Source of the DNA: Candidatus Sysuiplasma acidicola
GTDB taxonomy: Archaea; Thermoplasmatota; Thermoplasmata; Sysuiplasmatales; Sysuiplasmataceae
Reading direction: 5' to 3'
Length of the DNA: 62,062 bases
NCBI GenBank assembly: GCA_019721035.1
Contig: JAHEAA010000013.1
Span: forward strand, 1 to 62,062
A program made the translations under genes and the position numbers. Below are positions 54,742 through 61,999 of this stretch, piece by piece; the stretch's first letter is position 1, and each line of letters starts with the position of its first letter. The notes below the pieces were generated by a model. That model was not told the DNA's origin. It did not search any database and saw only the letters and a list, made by a program, of their open reading frames with translations.

Positions 54742-55602
54742 TCATCCCGATTCGAGAAAACCTGCCGACAGTATTTCTGGGCCAAGGTACGGCAGGCAGC
54801 TGGAAGATCCTAAATAGCCCCTGTGGATGCGCCTGACACGCTGGAATGAAGCACCAATGTGTTCTATTGCATCAATATTCTGTTCCGGGACATAGAGGTG
54901 GATAATGCCAACGCCATCAGTGGCGGCACTTATCATGGCCGCCACGTCTGACCTCCTGCACACAAAAGGGGCAACTTCACTCCCGTATTCGGTATCCACA
55001 TAGGATGTGAAGAGATAACCGTCCACATTGCCGTCTTCGTCTCTGTGTGTGATAACATCCGAATGGTTCCTTTTGGACGAGCGTCTGAGAATATGCCCCC
55101 TAGAGCATGGAAAGTATCGCAAGTCAACCTGCTCAATAGCTGCGTCGTAGCCGTGCATAACCTCGGTGCTGTCACTGGCGTGCATTCCCCTAATCGCGAC
55201 TTCCCATAAAACGGCATCAAAATTGAAGCCCATTCGCTCATACAACGACTTGCTTCGGTCATATGCATAAAGAAGGAATGAGTTAATGCCTGACGCGCTC
55301 AGTTTCTGCATGTGTGCCTCGACGAGCATTCTACCCAGACCCTTGTTCCTTGACGAATGATCTATAATCACATTGCCTATCCATGCAGACCTATCGTAGA
55401 TGGCTGCCGTTGCCAGACCGACGGGAACACCATCCACCACAGCAATCAGGCCAGTTCCATGGTCCCCAGTTACATAAAGTTCAAGGTCATACGCAGTCAG
55501 ATACCACTTTTCCTTCTCAGTCAGAGCAATCGCGAAATCAAAGTCATTGCTTTCCAAACGCCTGAAAATGATTCCGATAATGAAAACCTCCCTGAACGAC
55601 AC
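54742..55602 (-). CDS. GNAT-family N-acetyltransferase
   Basis: About 286 aa. The acetyl-CoA motif A is in IGNVIIDHSSRNKGLGRMLVEAHMQ, and YDRSKSLYERMGF is the second GNAT motif. The following 140 residues look like a second, degenerate GNAT-like domain, as in two-domain acetyltransferases. The start is unclear: GTG 55602 is used. A strong AGGGAGG sits just inside, ahead of codons GTT-TTC-ATT-ATC without a standard start, so a rare ATT or a TTG start is possible. It lies after the four-cysteine gene on the same strand. Confidence 0.8.
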   Translation of the reverse strand: MSFREVFIIGIIFRRLESNDFDFAIALTEKEKWYLTAYDLELYVTGDHGTGLIAVVDGVPVGLATAAIYDRSAWIGNVIIDHSSRNKGLGRMLVEAHMQKLSASGINSFLLYAYDRSKSLYERMGFNFDAVLWEVAIRGMHASDSTEVMHGYDAAIEQVDLRYFPCSRGHILRRSSKRNHSDVITHRDEDGNVDGYLFTSYVDTEYGSEVAPFVCRRSDVAAMISAATDGVGIIHLYVPEQNIDAIEHIGASFQRVRRIHRGYLGSSSCLPYLGPEILSAGFLESG

Positions 55603-55624
55603 TACGAAATGCACACTGGTGAGG

Positions 55625-55798
55625 TTACAGACTGCCGGATCGCACAGGCTCCACGTCTTCTTCACTCGCGTAAATTTCGTCACATTTGTGCATCGCGAAC
55701 GTGATGTACCTGATGTCTCCCCTTGAGTTCTTTATACTGCATGGGCCGAAACCGTCGTCCTCGGCCCCGTACCATTTCCTGCAATCCTTGCATCTCAT
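55625..55798 (-). CDS. 57-residue four-cysteine small protein
   Basis: ATG 55798 to TAA 55625. C3, C6, C20 and C39 give a CxxC...C...C pattern that could bind zinc or a cluster. The body reads like a folded domain (KWYGAEDDGFGPCS, then DIRYITFAMHKCDEIYA), with an acidic tail. It is located 22 nt upstream of the GNAT gene and probably co-transcribed. The function is unknown; it may be a rubredoxin-like or zinc-ribbon protein. Confidence 0.65.
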   Translation of the reverse strand: MRCKDCRKWYGAEDDGFGPCSIKNSRGDIRYITFAMHKCDEIYASEEDVEPVRSGSL

Positions 55799-56224
55799 AG
55801 TATCTTATTGACCCATCCTGCATATTTCACATCTCCATATTTGAAGTTGATGACACTGTCACTTTTTCATTGGTGTTCCACCAGTTTCGTGACTTCTGCC
55901 AGTCGCTGCCAGCATCGGTTACATCTGTTGCCCGCACTTGCATAAAGTGTTCTTCGGGGTGGCCTGTGCTGTGCAGTTGTGCTCTTGTACCATTTTTCTG
56001 AGACACTTCCTCAATCGCGCTCGCCGTTTAATAAGCTACAGGACTGAATCGATGCCGGCAGGCTACTCGTAACCAGTACAAAGTCATGTTTTTCAGTGGA
56101 AAATTGAGAGCATTATATCAATCGCTGTCAGATGCTGCCGATCAGGGGAGTATATAATACATATGTTGTTAACATGTTACATGTAACAATCGTCTTAATA
56201 TGCTTGGTCGGAACTTTTCGCAGC
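55799..56224. other. gene-free spacer at left border of putative transport island
   Basis: 426 nt with no convincing coding frame, no tRNA and no recognisable attachment site. Near the right end lie the 12-bp palindrome GTTACATGTAAC (56176-56187) and a TATA-like CTTAATATG (56194-56202), which should drive the next gene. Confidence 0.6.
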
Positions 56225-56225
56225 A
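56176..56225 (+). promoter_or_regulatory. palindrome plus TATA promoter of RHH-like gene
   Basis: GTTACATGTAAC (56176-56187) is a perfect palindrome embedded in a longer near-palindrome starting TGTTAACATG. The TATA-like CTTAATATG begins 6 nt later and ATG 56225 follows about 25-30 nt downstream. The layout suits autoregulation by the small DNA-binding protein encoded next. Confidence 0.5.
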
Positions 56226-56575
56226 TGGACCAGGAATCTGTTTCAAAGGGTGATCTTAAAAATGGGGACACGGGTGCCGAATCCGGCACGATCGAAAAAT
56301 TCCGGCGGCTTGTCGATTTCGACGCATCAGCATGGAACGTTTTGATACGTCTAAAAGTTGAAATGGAAGACAGGCAAAACAAGATACGTGTGAGCATAAG
56401 CGATGTCGTCAATACAGTTTTGAAAGCATCGAAATCTGATAAATGCGATCCTCAGATTATCGAGAAAGTTAAAGCCGAATTGCTCAAACTCTGGGACAAT
56501 CCATCCGAGAATTTGAATGAGTTCCAGCGCGGTTTCGAGGCAGGACTCATCTATGTGCTGCAGAATATGAGGTGA
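56225..56575 (+). CDS. putative ribbon-helix-helix regulator
   Basis: 116-residue acidic protein. Residues around SAWNVLIRLKVEMEDRQNKIRVSISDVVNTVLKASK look like a strand followed by two helices, as in CopG/Arc-type ribbon-helix-helix proteins (the VSISDVVN part is typical). The C-terminal half is helical. ATG 56225 is chosen over a start at 56132, whose extra 31 residues would be hydrophobic and unrelated and would span the TATA box. As first gene before the transport operon it may be its regulator. Assignment is by eye. Confidence 0.55.
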   Translation: MDQESVSKGDLKNGDTGAESGTIEKFRRLVDFDASAWNVLIRLKVEMEDRQNKIRVSISDVVNTVLKASKSDKCDPQIIEKVKAELLKLWDNPSENLNEFQRGFEAGLIYVLQNMR

Positions 56576-56589
56576 TATCCTAAATGGTC

Positions 56590-56678
56590 TACTGAAACGC
56601 AAAATTTAATTATTATATATATTAAATATATTTCATAATATTTAAATAGTCAAATGTGACTCTGGTCACCTAGGTGAC
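56590..56678. promoter_or_regulatory. AT-rich region with palindrome before the pilin gene
   Basis: Positions 56600-56660 are almost pure A/T with alternating TA steps, followed by GTCACCTAGGTGAC (56665-56678), a perfect 14-bp palindrome. The AGGTGA within it also serves as the ribosome site for the GTG start at 56682. It may be an operator for the RHH-like protein; an origin or transfer-origin role is also possible. Confidence 0.5.
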
Positions 56679-56681
56679 ACA

Positions 56682-57029
56682 GTGTACAACACGAAACAAA
56701 AACACAAGACTGCCGTGTGGAGGAGAATACTGATTGTGTGCCTCATATTTGTACCGCTGATATCGCAAGCCGGAATCGCAGCCGCGGCCACATCGCCCCA
56801 ACAGGAGCTTGTCGGAACGCTTACGAATGTGAGAAATCTTCTTATCGCGTTGGGAACAGTTGTTGCAGCCATTGGTTATGTTATCACTGCTTATATGTGG
56901 ATGCTTAGCAACGGCAATCCCGAGCAACGATATAAGGCTAGAAAGTACTTCATGGATGTAACATTCGGCATATTCCTGCTGTTTGCCTCGACCTACCTTG
57001 TCCAACTTGCCCAATCACTGGTGGCATGA
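56682..57029 (+). CDS. VirB2/TrbC/CedA1-like pilin candidate
   Basis: 115-residue protein with a basic N-terminus, a signal-like hydrophobic stretch (ILIVCLIFVPLISQAGIAAAA) and two further helices (LLIALGTVVAAIGYVITAYMW and VTFGIFLLFASTYLVQLAQSL) joined by a short charged loop, SNGNPEQRYKARKY. This is the plan of VirB2/TrbC conjugative pilins and the archaeal CedA1-type proteins. Its position just ahead of VirB6- and VirB4-like genes supports the call. The GTG start has AGGTGA upstream. No sequence family was confirmed. Confidence 0.62.
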   Translation: MYNTKQKHKTAVWRRILIVCLIFVPLISQAGIAAAATSPQQELVGTLTNVRNLLIALGTVVAAIGYVITAYMWMLSNGNPEQRYKARKYFMDVTFGIFLLFASTYLVQLAQSLVA

Positions 57030-57032
57030 AGC

Positions 57033-57140
57033 ATGACTATGACAGTAATGTCGACCGTGCTGGATTCCTTCGTTGGGATTTTCCTGGCATTTTACACAGG
57101 CAGAGTGATCGGACTCATCAGGCAGCGACTGGTAAGGTAG
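57033..57140 (+). CDS. 35-codon membrane ORF, in frame with VirB6-like gene across one TAG
   Basis: ATG 57033 opens a frame for one hydrophobic helix (STVLDSFVGIFLAFYTGRVIG) with a basic end. It stops at TAG 57138-57140, and the next codon, in the same frame, is the GTG start of the VirB6-like gene. It may be a separate small subunit, the true N-terminus of the VirB6-like protein broken by a nonsense mutation, or a read-through site. Confidence 0.45.
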   Translation: MTMTVMSTVLDSFVGIFLAFYTGRVIGLIRQRLVR

Positions 57141-58283
57141 GTGGCCACACTGTCGATATCATCCATGTTCACTGCGCCGCTGACATCTATGTTGAGAAGC
57201 GCGCTGACGGCAGTCCTGAAAGCGATAGTGCCTGCACTCACCGTGAGTACTTCCCTGTTCAACGGTGGCGTATACGACACTTGGTGTGCGGTGCTTGTCG
57301 TCTCTTATGCAATATCGTCGCTGTTTCTTATCGCAATCGCCTACTCTTATCTCACCGGTCGGGCACTGGGGCACTTTCGAGGTACAACTGGTTCTCTTAC
57401 AAATTTGTCGATAACACTCGTCCTGATGCCCTTCACGCTCTTCATCTGTCAGCTGCTGCTCGATGTAAACGACGCCATGACATCTTTTGTGATACCATAT
57501 TCACACATATCCTCCTATTCATCCATGGTTACTCAAAGCTTGGGCGGATACAGTCTTTTTACGCTGCTCATTCTCTCGGTCGTTGTTGCGCTCCTGTACC
57601 TTATGCTAGTTGTGAGGGTGCTGCTGGTATTCTTCCTCGCGTCACTTATGCCCATACTTTGCCTCTGTTATTCGCTAGAATGGACAAGATCCTTCGCCGA
57701 AAAAATGATTTCACTTCTGATTGAGATGTCGTTCCTGCCTTTCTTTGTCTCCGTTGCCCTCAGAATAGGCATTTCAGCTTCATACTCGACGATACATTCT
57801 CTGCAAGTGGTACCGCTGATAATTGCTGGTACATACCTGCTGCCGCTCATGATACCGTTCATTATGTCGCCAGGAGGATCCAGAATCCTCCAGTATATGG
57901 GACTGCCGCCGGTTTCAGCTGTGATTACCGGAGCAATTGCGGTTGGCGTGGGCGCCGCCGCTAGCGTCACAGGCAGGATAGCACCGCCCTTCAAATCAGC
58001 CCTGAGCCGAAGCGGGCCAAATCGCTCAGCCGCAGGCGCCGGCAGCGCAGCAACAAAAGCCATTCCTAGAAAATCGATTACCACAGGAATCATGCATTCG
58101 TCTGGAATGGCGCAGATGTCTGCAGGAATTGATGCAAAGATATTGCCAGGGCAGAATAAAGCCCTGGAACTCAGAGTGCAAAAAGGATCGTCTTACGTGA
58201 AACGAGTACGCGCACGTGTCTCTGAAAATAAACGTGTCCGACCTCACAAAATTTATCCAGGGAAGGATGCTAAACATGATTGA
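57141..58283 (+). CDS. VirB6/TrbL/CedA-like polytopic membrane protein
   Basis: 380-residue protein with about seven hydrophobic helices in residues 1-280 and a basic, Ser/Ala/Gly-rich cytoplasmic tail of about 100 residues. The topology and central LMLVVRVLLVFFLASLMPILCL region resemble VirB6/TrbL components that form the inner-membrane channel of type IV secretion systems, and CedA of the archaeal DNA-import system. GTG 57141 follows directly on an in-frame TAG. A +1-frame alternative of similar length (57026-57724) is less membrane-like and is rejected. Confidence 0.68.
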   Translation: MATLSISSMFTAPLTSMLRSALTAVLKAIVPALTVSTSLFNGGVYDTWCAVLVVSYAISSLFLIAIAYSYLTGRALGHFRGTTGSLTNLSITLVLMPFTLFICQLLLDVNDAMTSFVIPYSHISSYSSMVTQSLGGYSLFTLLILSVVVALLYLMLVVRVLLVFFLASLMPILCLCYSLEWTRSFAEKMISLLIEMSFLPFFVSVALRIGISASYSTIHSLQVVPLIIAGTYLLPLMIPFIMSPGGSRILQYMGLPPVSAVITGAIAVGVGAAASVTGRIAPPFKSALSRSGPNRSAAGAGSAATKAIPRKSITTGIMHSSGMAQMSAGIDAKILPGQNKALELRVQKGSSYVKRVRARVSENKRVRPHKIYPGKDAKHD

Positions 58284-58926
58284 AAATGAATTCACTCCGC
58301 CGGATCTGTCTTATGAGCCGGGCGTAATAGGACCATTCCTGCCAGCAGACATACTCATTTTCTCGTTGGCGTGCGCGATTGGTTTTTCCGCAGCCCAATT
58401 CAACGTCGGAATGCGATATGCTGTCATGCTGCCGTTCGCAATATCAGGCTTCGTCCTCATCACGATCAAGAGACTCCGCCCCGATGCCATGAGGACGTTC
58501 ACAGACTTCCTTGCGTATGCAGTCGCCGATAGATTTCGGGTGAGATATTTAAACACGCACGGAACAGGGAGTAAGCAGCGTATCGCCTCCCCTTCATTCA
58601 TACTTGAGGAGATAAATTTCATTTCTGCAGGCCAGAGGGAAAGGGAACGTTTTGCTTCTGCATTCCTCGGTGTGTGCTGCGTGCCGGGATGCCCTATAAA
58701 CTTCATTTCCCTTCCCTCAGGAGCATATATCAGCAACCAGCCGGTAGAAGGTGAACAACCAGGGGAGTCGCGCAGCGGTGCGAACGACTGGACGGGCAGA
58801 AAATTTGTTGTGACTGTAACATCAGTTGAGCAGAGGTCGTACGTAACACTGCTTTCTGGGAAGTCGAAGCCAATGTACGTCAGGGAGAAAAACTCCATGA
58901 TAATGGCGACAAGGACGTGGAGGTGA
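58276..58926 (+). CDS. PrgI/VirB3-like membrane protein
   Basis: 216-residue protein with two adjacent hydrophobic helices (about 22-62: PADILIFSLACAIGFSA and YAVMLPFAISGFVLITI) followed by a soluble 140-residue domain. Two N-terminal helices ahead of a VirB4 gene are characteristic of PrgI/VirB3-like proteins that anchor the ATPase; the long C-terminal domain is larger than in VirB3. ATG 58276 has GGAAGG upstream and overlaps the previous gene by 8 nt. Confidence 0.6.
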   Translation: MIENEFTPPDLSYEPGVIGPFLPADILIFSLACAIGFSAAQFNVGMRYAVMLPFAISGFVLITIKRLRPDAMRTFTDFLAYAVADRFRVRYLNTHGTGSKQRIASPSFILEEINFISAGQRERERFASAFLGVCCVPGCPINFISLPSGAYISNQPVEGEQPGESRSGANDWTGRKFVVTVTSVEQRSYVTLLSGKSKPMYVREKNSMIMATRTWR

Positions 58927-58933
58927 TGTTGAT

Positions 58934-60664
58934 ATGATATTCCATACGAGAAGGTTTGGCGGACCGAGGTATATCGGGCCCTCATCTATAGTTGGTCCAC
59001 GCTGGTTGAGGAGAGGAGGGACATACGTGGCATACATCGCAGTCAGGAGCGTTCCTTACAACTTGCCTGAGAATTTTGTTCAATCAATCATGCAGAGATT
59101 TGAATATTCTGGAGCATCGGTTTCTGTCTACAGGGTTTCGAGGACAGATGCACTTTCACGCCTGGACAGAGCTGCGACCAGATACGGAGCAGAGCTGGCC
59201 TACAGGCTCGAATCAGGAAAACAGACCGCGTCGCTTGCCGACCTTCATTCTAGAATTACAGAATTGAGAGATGCTGTAGCCGCAGATTGCGCATATCTCA
59301 TCGATGCCGCAATTGTTTTCTCCGTTACAGGGATGAGCGTTGAGGAAACAGAGGTGAGAATTAAATCAATAGAATCAGAACTCAAAACCAACGGTATCGG
59401 TGTCCACTCTGGCCGATATATTCAGCGAAAACTGGCCAGAATGTTCGACACAGACGTGCCACCGGTTTTTCCCTTCATTGTGAGCCTCACGGAACGCTCT
59501 CTGCCCGCATTAATGCCATTCACACAGACACCGTTGATACAGCCTGGCGGCACTCTGCTTGGCACTGACACAGCCGACGGATCACCGGTGATCCTGAACA
59601 GATTCGCCGGGACAAACTTCAACACCATCATTATGGGAAAGAGCGGCAGCGGAAAGAGTTACTTTGCAAAACTTATGATACTCAGGGAAGCGGTGAAACA
59701 CAGATCCAGTTACTACATTTTGGATCCGCTTGGTGAGTTCATGCAGACAGCACTTTTCCTCGGCGGCGTGCATCGTTCGATTGGAAGCGAAGGACTGGGC
59801 GCCGGGAGTGTTATAGTTTCACATTCCGCCGCCATAGTATCCAACGCCGTCGAGCTTGTATGCAGGGCAGTGCAGCTGAATGCTCAGGAGAGTGCAACAG
59901 TCAGGAATCTCTTCTATGGCCAAGCGACAATGAAGCCCGGAGATACCGTCGCGCAGACCTTTTCAGCTGTTTACGCAAGCCTGGTTCAGAGCGGTGCAAC
60001 AGACATTTCCAGAAGGCTCAACAGGGCACTCTCCGGCGATCTATCTTTCATTCTCTCTGGCGAGGTACCGAAACCCAGCGTGGCACGTGTCACCGTCTAT
60101 GATTACTCACTCATCGATTCCGGATTGAAATCGGCAGTCGCTCAATTCCTGCTGGAAACAGTATTTGAATTGTGCAAGTACGCAGACGGCACGAAGACCT
60201 TGGTAATAGACGAGGCATGGAGATTCAGCGATGATGAAAGACTGAGAGCTGCACTTTCGCGCACGATGCGTCATTCGAGACACTACAACCTAGCCATAAT
60301 GCTTCTGACACAGAACATTTCGGATGTAACGAGCGGCGCGTTCACGAACGGCATATTGAACAATACGGATTCCTGCTTCATCTTCCGTCATGAGGACGGT
60401 GCAGCGACGTTGCCGGAAGATTATCAGATCGCGCCGGAGGAAAGGGATTTTGTGAACAGCTTCACGCCGCGCGAAGCCAGGAAGAGCAGGTGTATAATGG
60501 TCGCGGCAGGAAGAAAGGTGAAGTTGGAGATAGAATCCAGCATCGGCGAATTCAGCCTTTGCAATTCAGAAGCGCTGGGAGCATGCAGCGTCTTTCAATT
60601 CATTTGTTTGCTTGCAGGAGAGACTCTGGACAAAATCGATTGTATGCTTGCGGAGGCATTTTGA
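58934..60664 (+). CDS. VirB4/HerA-type secretion ATPase, short form
   Basis: AAA+ type ATPase (576 aa) powering DNA or protein transfer. Walker A GKSGSGKS is at 235-242, Walker B TLVIDEAW at 422-429, and the sensor glutamine in LLTQN at 460. The arginine-rich RTMRHSRHYN matches VirB4/TraC-like enzymes. The N-terminal domain (about 230 residues) is much shorter than in bacterial VirB4 (about 800 aa in total), closer to CedB-like and PrgJ-like forms. The stop overlaps the next start by one base. Confidence 0.85.
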   Translation: MIFHTRRFGGPRYIGPSSIVGPRWLRRGGTYVAYIAVRSVPYNLPENFVQSIMQRFEYSGASVSVYRVSRTDALSRLDRAATRYGAELAYRLESGKQTASLADLHSRITELRDAVAADCAYLIDAAIVFSVTGMSVEETEVRIKSIESELKTNGIGVHSGRYIQRKLARMFDTDVPPVFPFIVSLTERSLPALMPFTQTPLIQPGGTLLGTDTADGSPVILNRFAGTNFNTIIMGKSGSGKSYFAKLMILREAVKHRSSYYILDPLGEFMQTALFLGGVHRSIGSEGLGAGSVIVSHSAAIVSNAVELVCRAVQLNAQESATVRNLFYGQATMKPGDTVAQTFSAVYASLVQSGATDISRRLNRALSGDLSFILSGEVPKPSVARVTVYDYSLIDSGLKSAVAQFLLETVFELCKYADGTKTLVIDEAWRFSDDERLRAALSRTMRHSRHYNLAIMLLTQNISDVTSGAFTNGILNNTDSCFIFRHEDGAATLPEDYQIAPEERDFVNSFTPREARKSRCIMVAAGRKVKLEIESSIGEFSLCNSEALGACSVFQFICLLAGETLDKIDCMLAEAF

Positions 60665-61380
60665 TGGTAACGAGACACCACGCGGACGGCAGAACTGGAA
60701 CAATTGAGAATTTTTTAGCAATAATGCGACTCTGGCTTGCCGAAGTGAGAGGGGAACTGGCAGAAGCAGTCTCCATACTCTCGAGTGATGGACTCTGTGG
60801 CAACTGGTGGGCAGACCAGGTGAGGAAGAATTTGGAATGCAACGATGGGCCATCAGCAGAAATCGCAGATATATACGGAGCAGACGAACCGGCCACGTTG
60901 CTGGAGATAGCGTTCTGGTCCGGTTGGCTAAAAGGAGAGAAGGATACAATGGAGCGCATAACTAGGGTGGCAAACGAAATACAGGAAAGTCCTAAGAGGG
61001 CAGCATCAGGATCCACACTCGCTTCATTTGGCCTAAAAATGTCTGGAAACGGAAGACAGAATGAGGAAGCAGCAGTTGCTACAATGGCGTCTGAAATAGT
61101 TGCGGAAATTGAAAAGAGGAATTACAGACCTGAAACTGAAATGATTTCGATATCTCTCTCTGCAGCCATCGACTCGGGACGCTTTGAGGAGAACACACTC
61201 GCGTTGGAAACGATCTCATATCTCGATGATTTTGTTGCCAACGGTTCAAGCGCATCGCTAACCATGCTGTCATTCAACTGTGGTCTGCTTGCCGGAAAGA
61301 CCATTCAGGCAGCCAGAAACAGAGCAGGTTCCGGTTTCATCGTTGGTACGGGCGGCGAGGAGGGAGCGGGATGGCATTAA
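60664..61380 (+). CDS. helical protein of the transport island, unknown
   Basis: 238 residues, soluble, mainly helical, with no transmembrane segment. It contains two similar halves, each with a motif of the type E-x-A-FWSGWLKGE/FNCGLLAGKT near its end, suggesting an internal duplication. ATG 60664 overlaps the VirB4 stop and the end overlaps the next gene by 10 nt, so it belongs to the operon. No family recognised. It may be a cytoplasmic partner of the ATPase. Confidence 0.65.
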   Translation: MVTRHHADGRTGTIENFLAIMRLWLAEVRGELAEAVSILSSDGLCGNWWADQVRKNLECNDGPSAEIADIYGADEPATLLEIAFWSGWLKGEKDTMERITRVANEIQESPKRAASGSTLASFGLKMSGNGRQNEEAAVATMASEIVAEIEKRNYRPETEMISISLSAAIDSGRFEENTLALETISYLDDFVANGSSASLTMLSFNCGLLAGKTIQAARNRAGSGFIVGTGGEEGAGWH

Positions 61381-61886
61381 AAATGCAAATAACAGCGAGA
61401 CCGACTGTCCTGCCATACTTATCGATCAGTGTCCTGTTGTCTATCATTGCGGGTATTCAATTTAATATCACTTCTCCTCTACTGCAGATGTTCTTCCATA
61501 GCATGCCTCAAGCAGCGTATTATCTGGAAGTGATGGTCATCTTCCTGCTTTGCGCAATCCCGATGATCCTGTGGCGATTCACATTCTTCGTTCTAGATGC
61601 GGAATCTCTGCAGCTTTGCAGTTTCACCTTGCCATTCATGAAGAAGAGAGTCAATTTGAACACAATACACCACATAAGGGTTGAGAGGAGTGGTCCCCTT
61701 TCTGGGATCACCGGATCCAGGAGAGTTGAATTCATCGACGGCAGAGGAAAGACTGTGTTCGAATGGAACTCGGTCCGAATGAACGATGAACTGTTGAAAA
61801 GACTAAGAAGGACGTCACTCTTGCTTCTTTCAGAACACAGAGTCAACTCCAGTATTGAGACGAAAAGACCTACGGAAGAATTTTAA
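61371..61886 (+). CDS. membrane protein with PH-like domain
   Basis: 171 residues: two N-terminal helices (about 13-30 and 52-70) and a C-terminal beta-rich part (RFTFFVLDAESLQLCSFTLP, VNLNTIHHIRVERSG, RRVEFIDGRGKTVFEW) typical of bacterial PH-like (bPH2/YdbT) domains. It overlaps the upstream gene. It is probably the last clear gene of the operon in view, and its role is unknown. Confidence 0.6.
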   Translation: MALKMQITARPTVLPYLSISVLLSIIAGIQFNITSPLLQMFFHSMPQAAYYLEVMVIFLLCAIPMILWRFTFFVLDAESLQLCSFTLPFMKKRVNLNTIHHIRVERSGPLSGITGSRRVEFIDGRGKTVFEWNSVRMNDELLKRLRRTSLLLLSEHRVNSSIETKRPTEEF

Positions 61887-61909
61887 GCGAAGAATTTGGT
61901 CCCGGAGGA

Positions 61910-61999
61910 GTGCTCAAATTGACCACAGAAGACCTCCATCGCAAGTTATATTCCTGTTCACCACCGGATTTAGCAGGAATGCACATCAGACAATCTTGA
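61910..61999 (+). CDS. candidate 29-codon ORF after strong ribosome site
   Basis: GGAGGAG at 61904-61910 precedes GTG 61910 and a better-placed in-frame TTG at 61919. The frame ends at TGA 61999. The short product (TTEDLHRKLYSCSPPDLAGM core) has no known match. A TATA-like TTAAATAA near 62034 suggests another gene just beyond the window. Confidence 0.25.
   Translation: MLKLTTEDLHRKLYSCSPPDLAGMHIRQS

Noticed and set aside
55799-56224. Possible tRNA or attachment site at the island border
   Set aside because: No T-loop or acceptor-stem pattern and no direct repeat could be matched inside the window. A 24-codon minus-strand frame here has no supporting features.
57026-57724. 232-codon frame overlapping the VirB6-like gene
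   Set aside because: Its product is rich in His, Arg and Cys without regular helices, whereas the overlapping frame gives a clean seven-helix membrane protein that continues into the next coupled gene.
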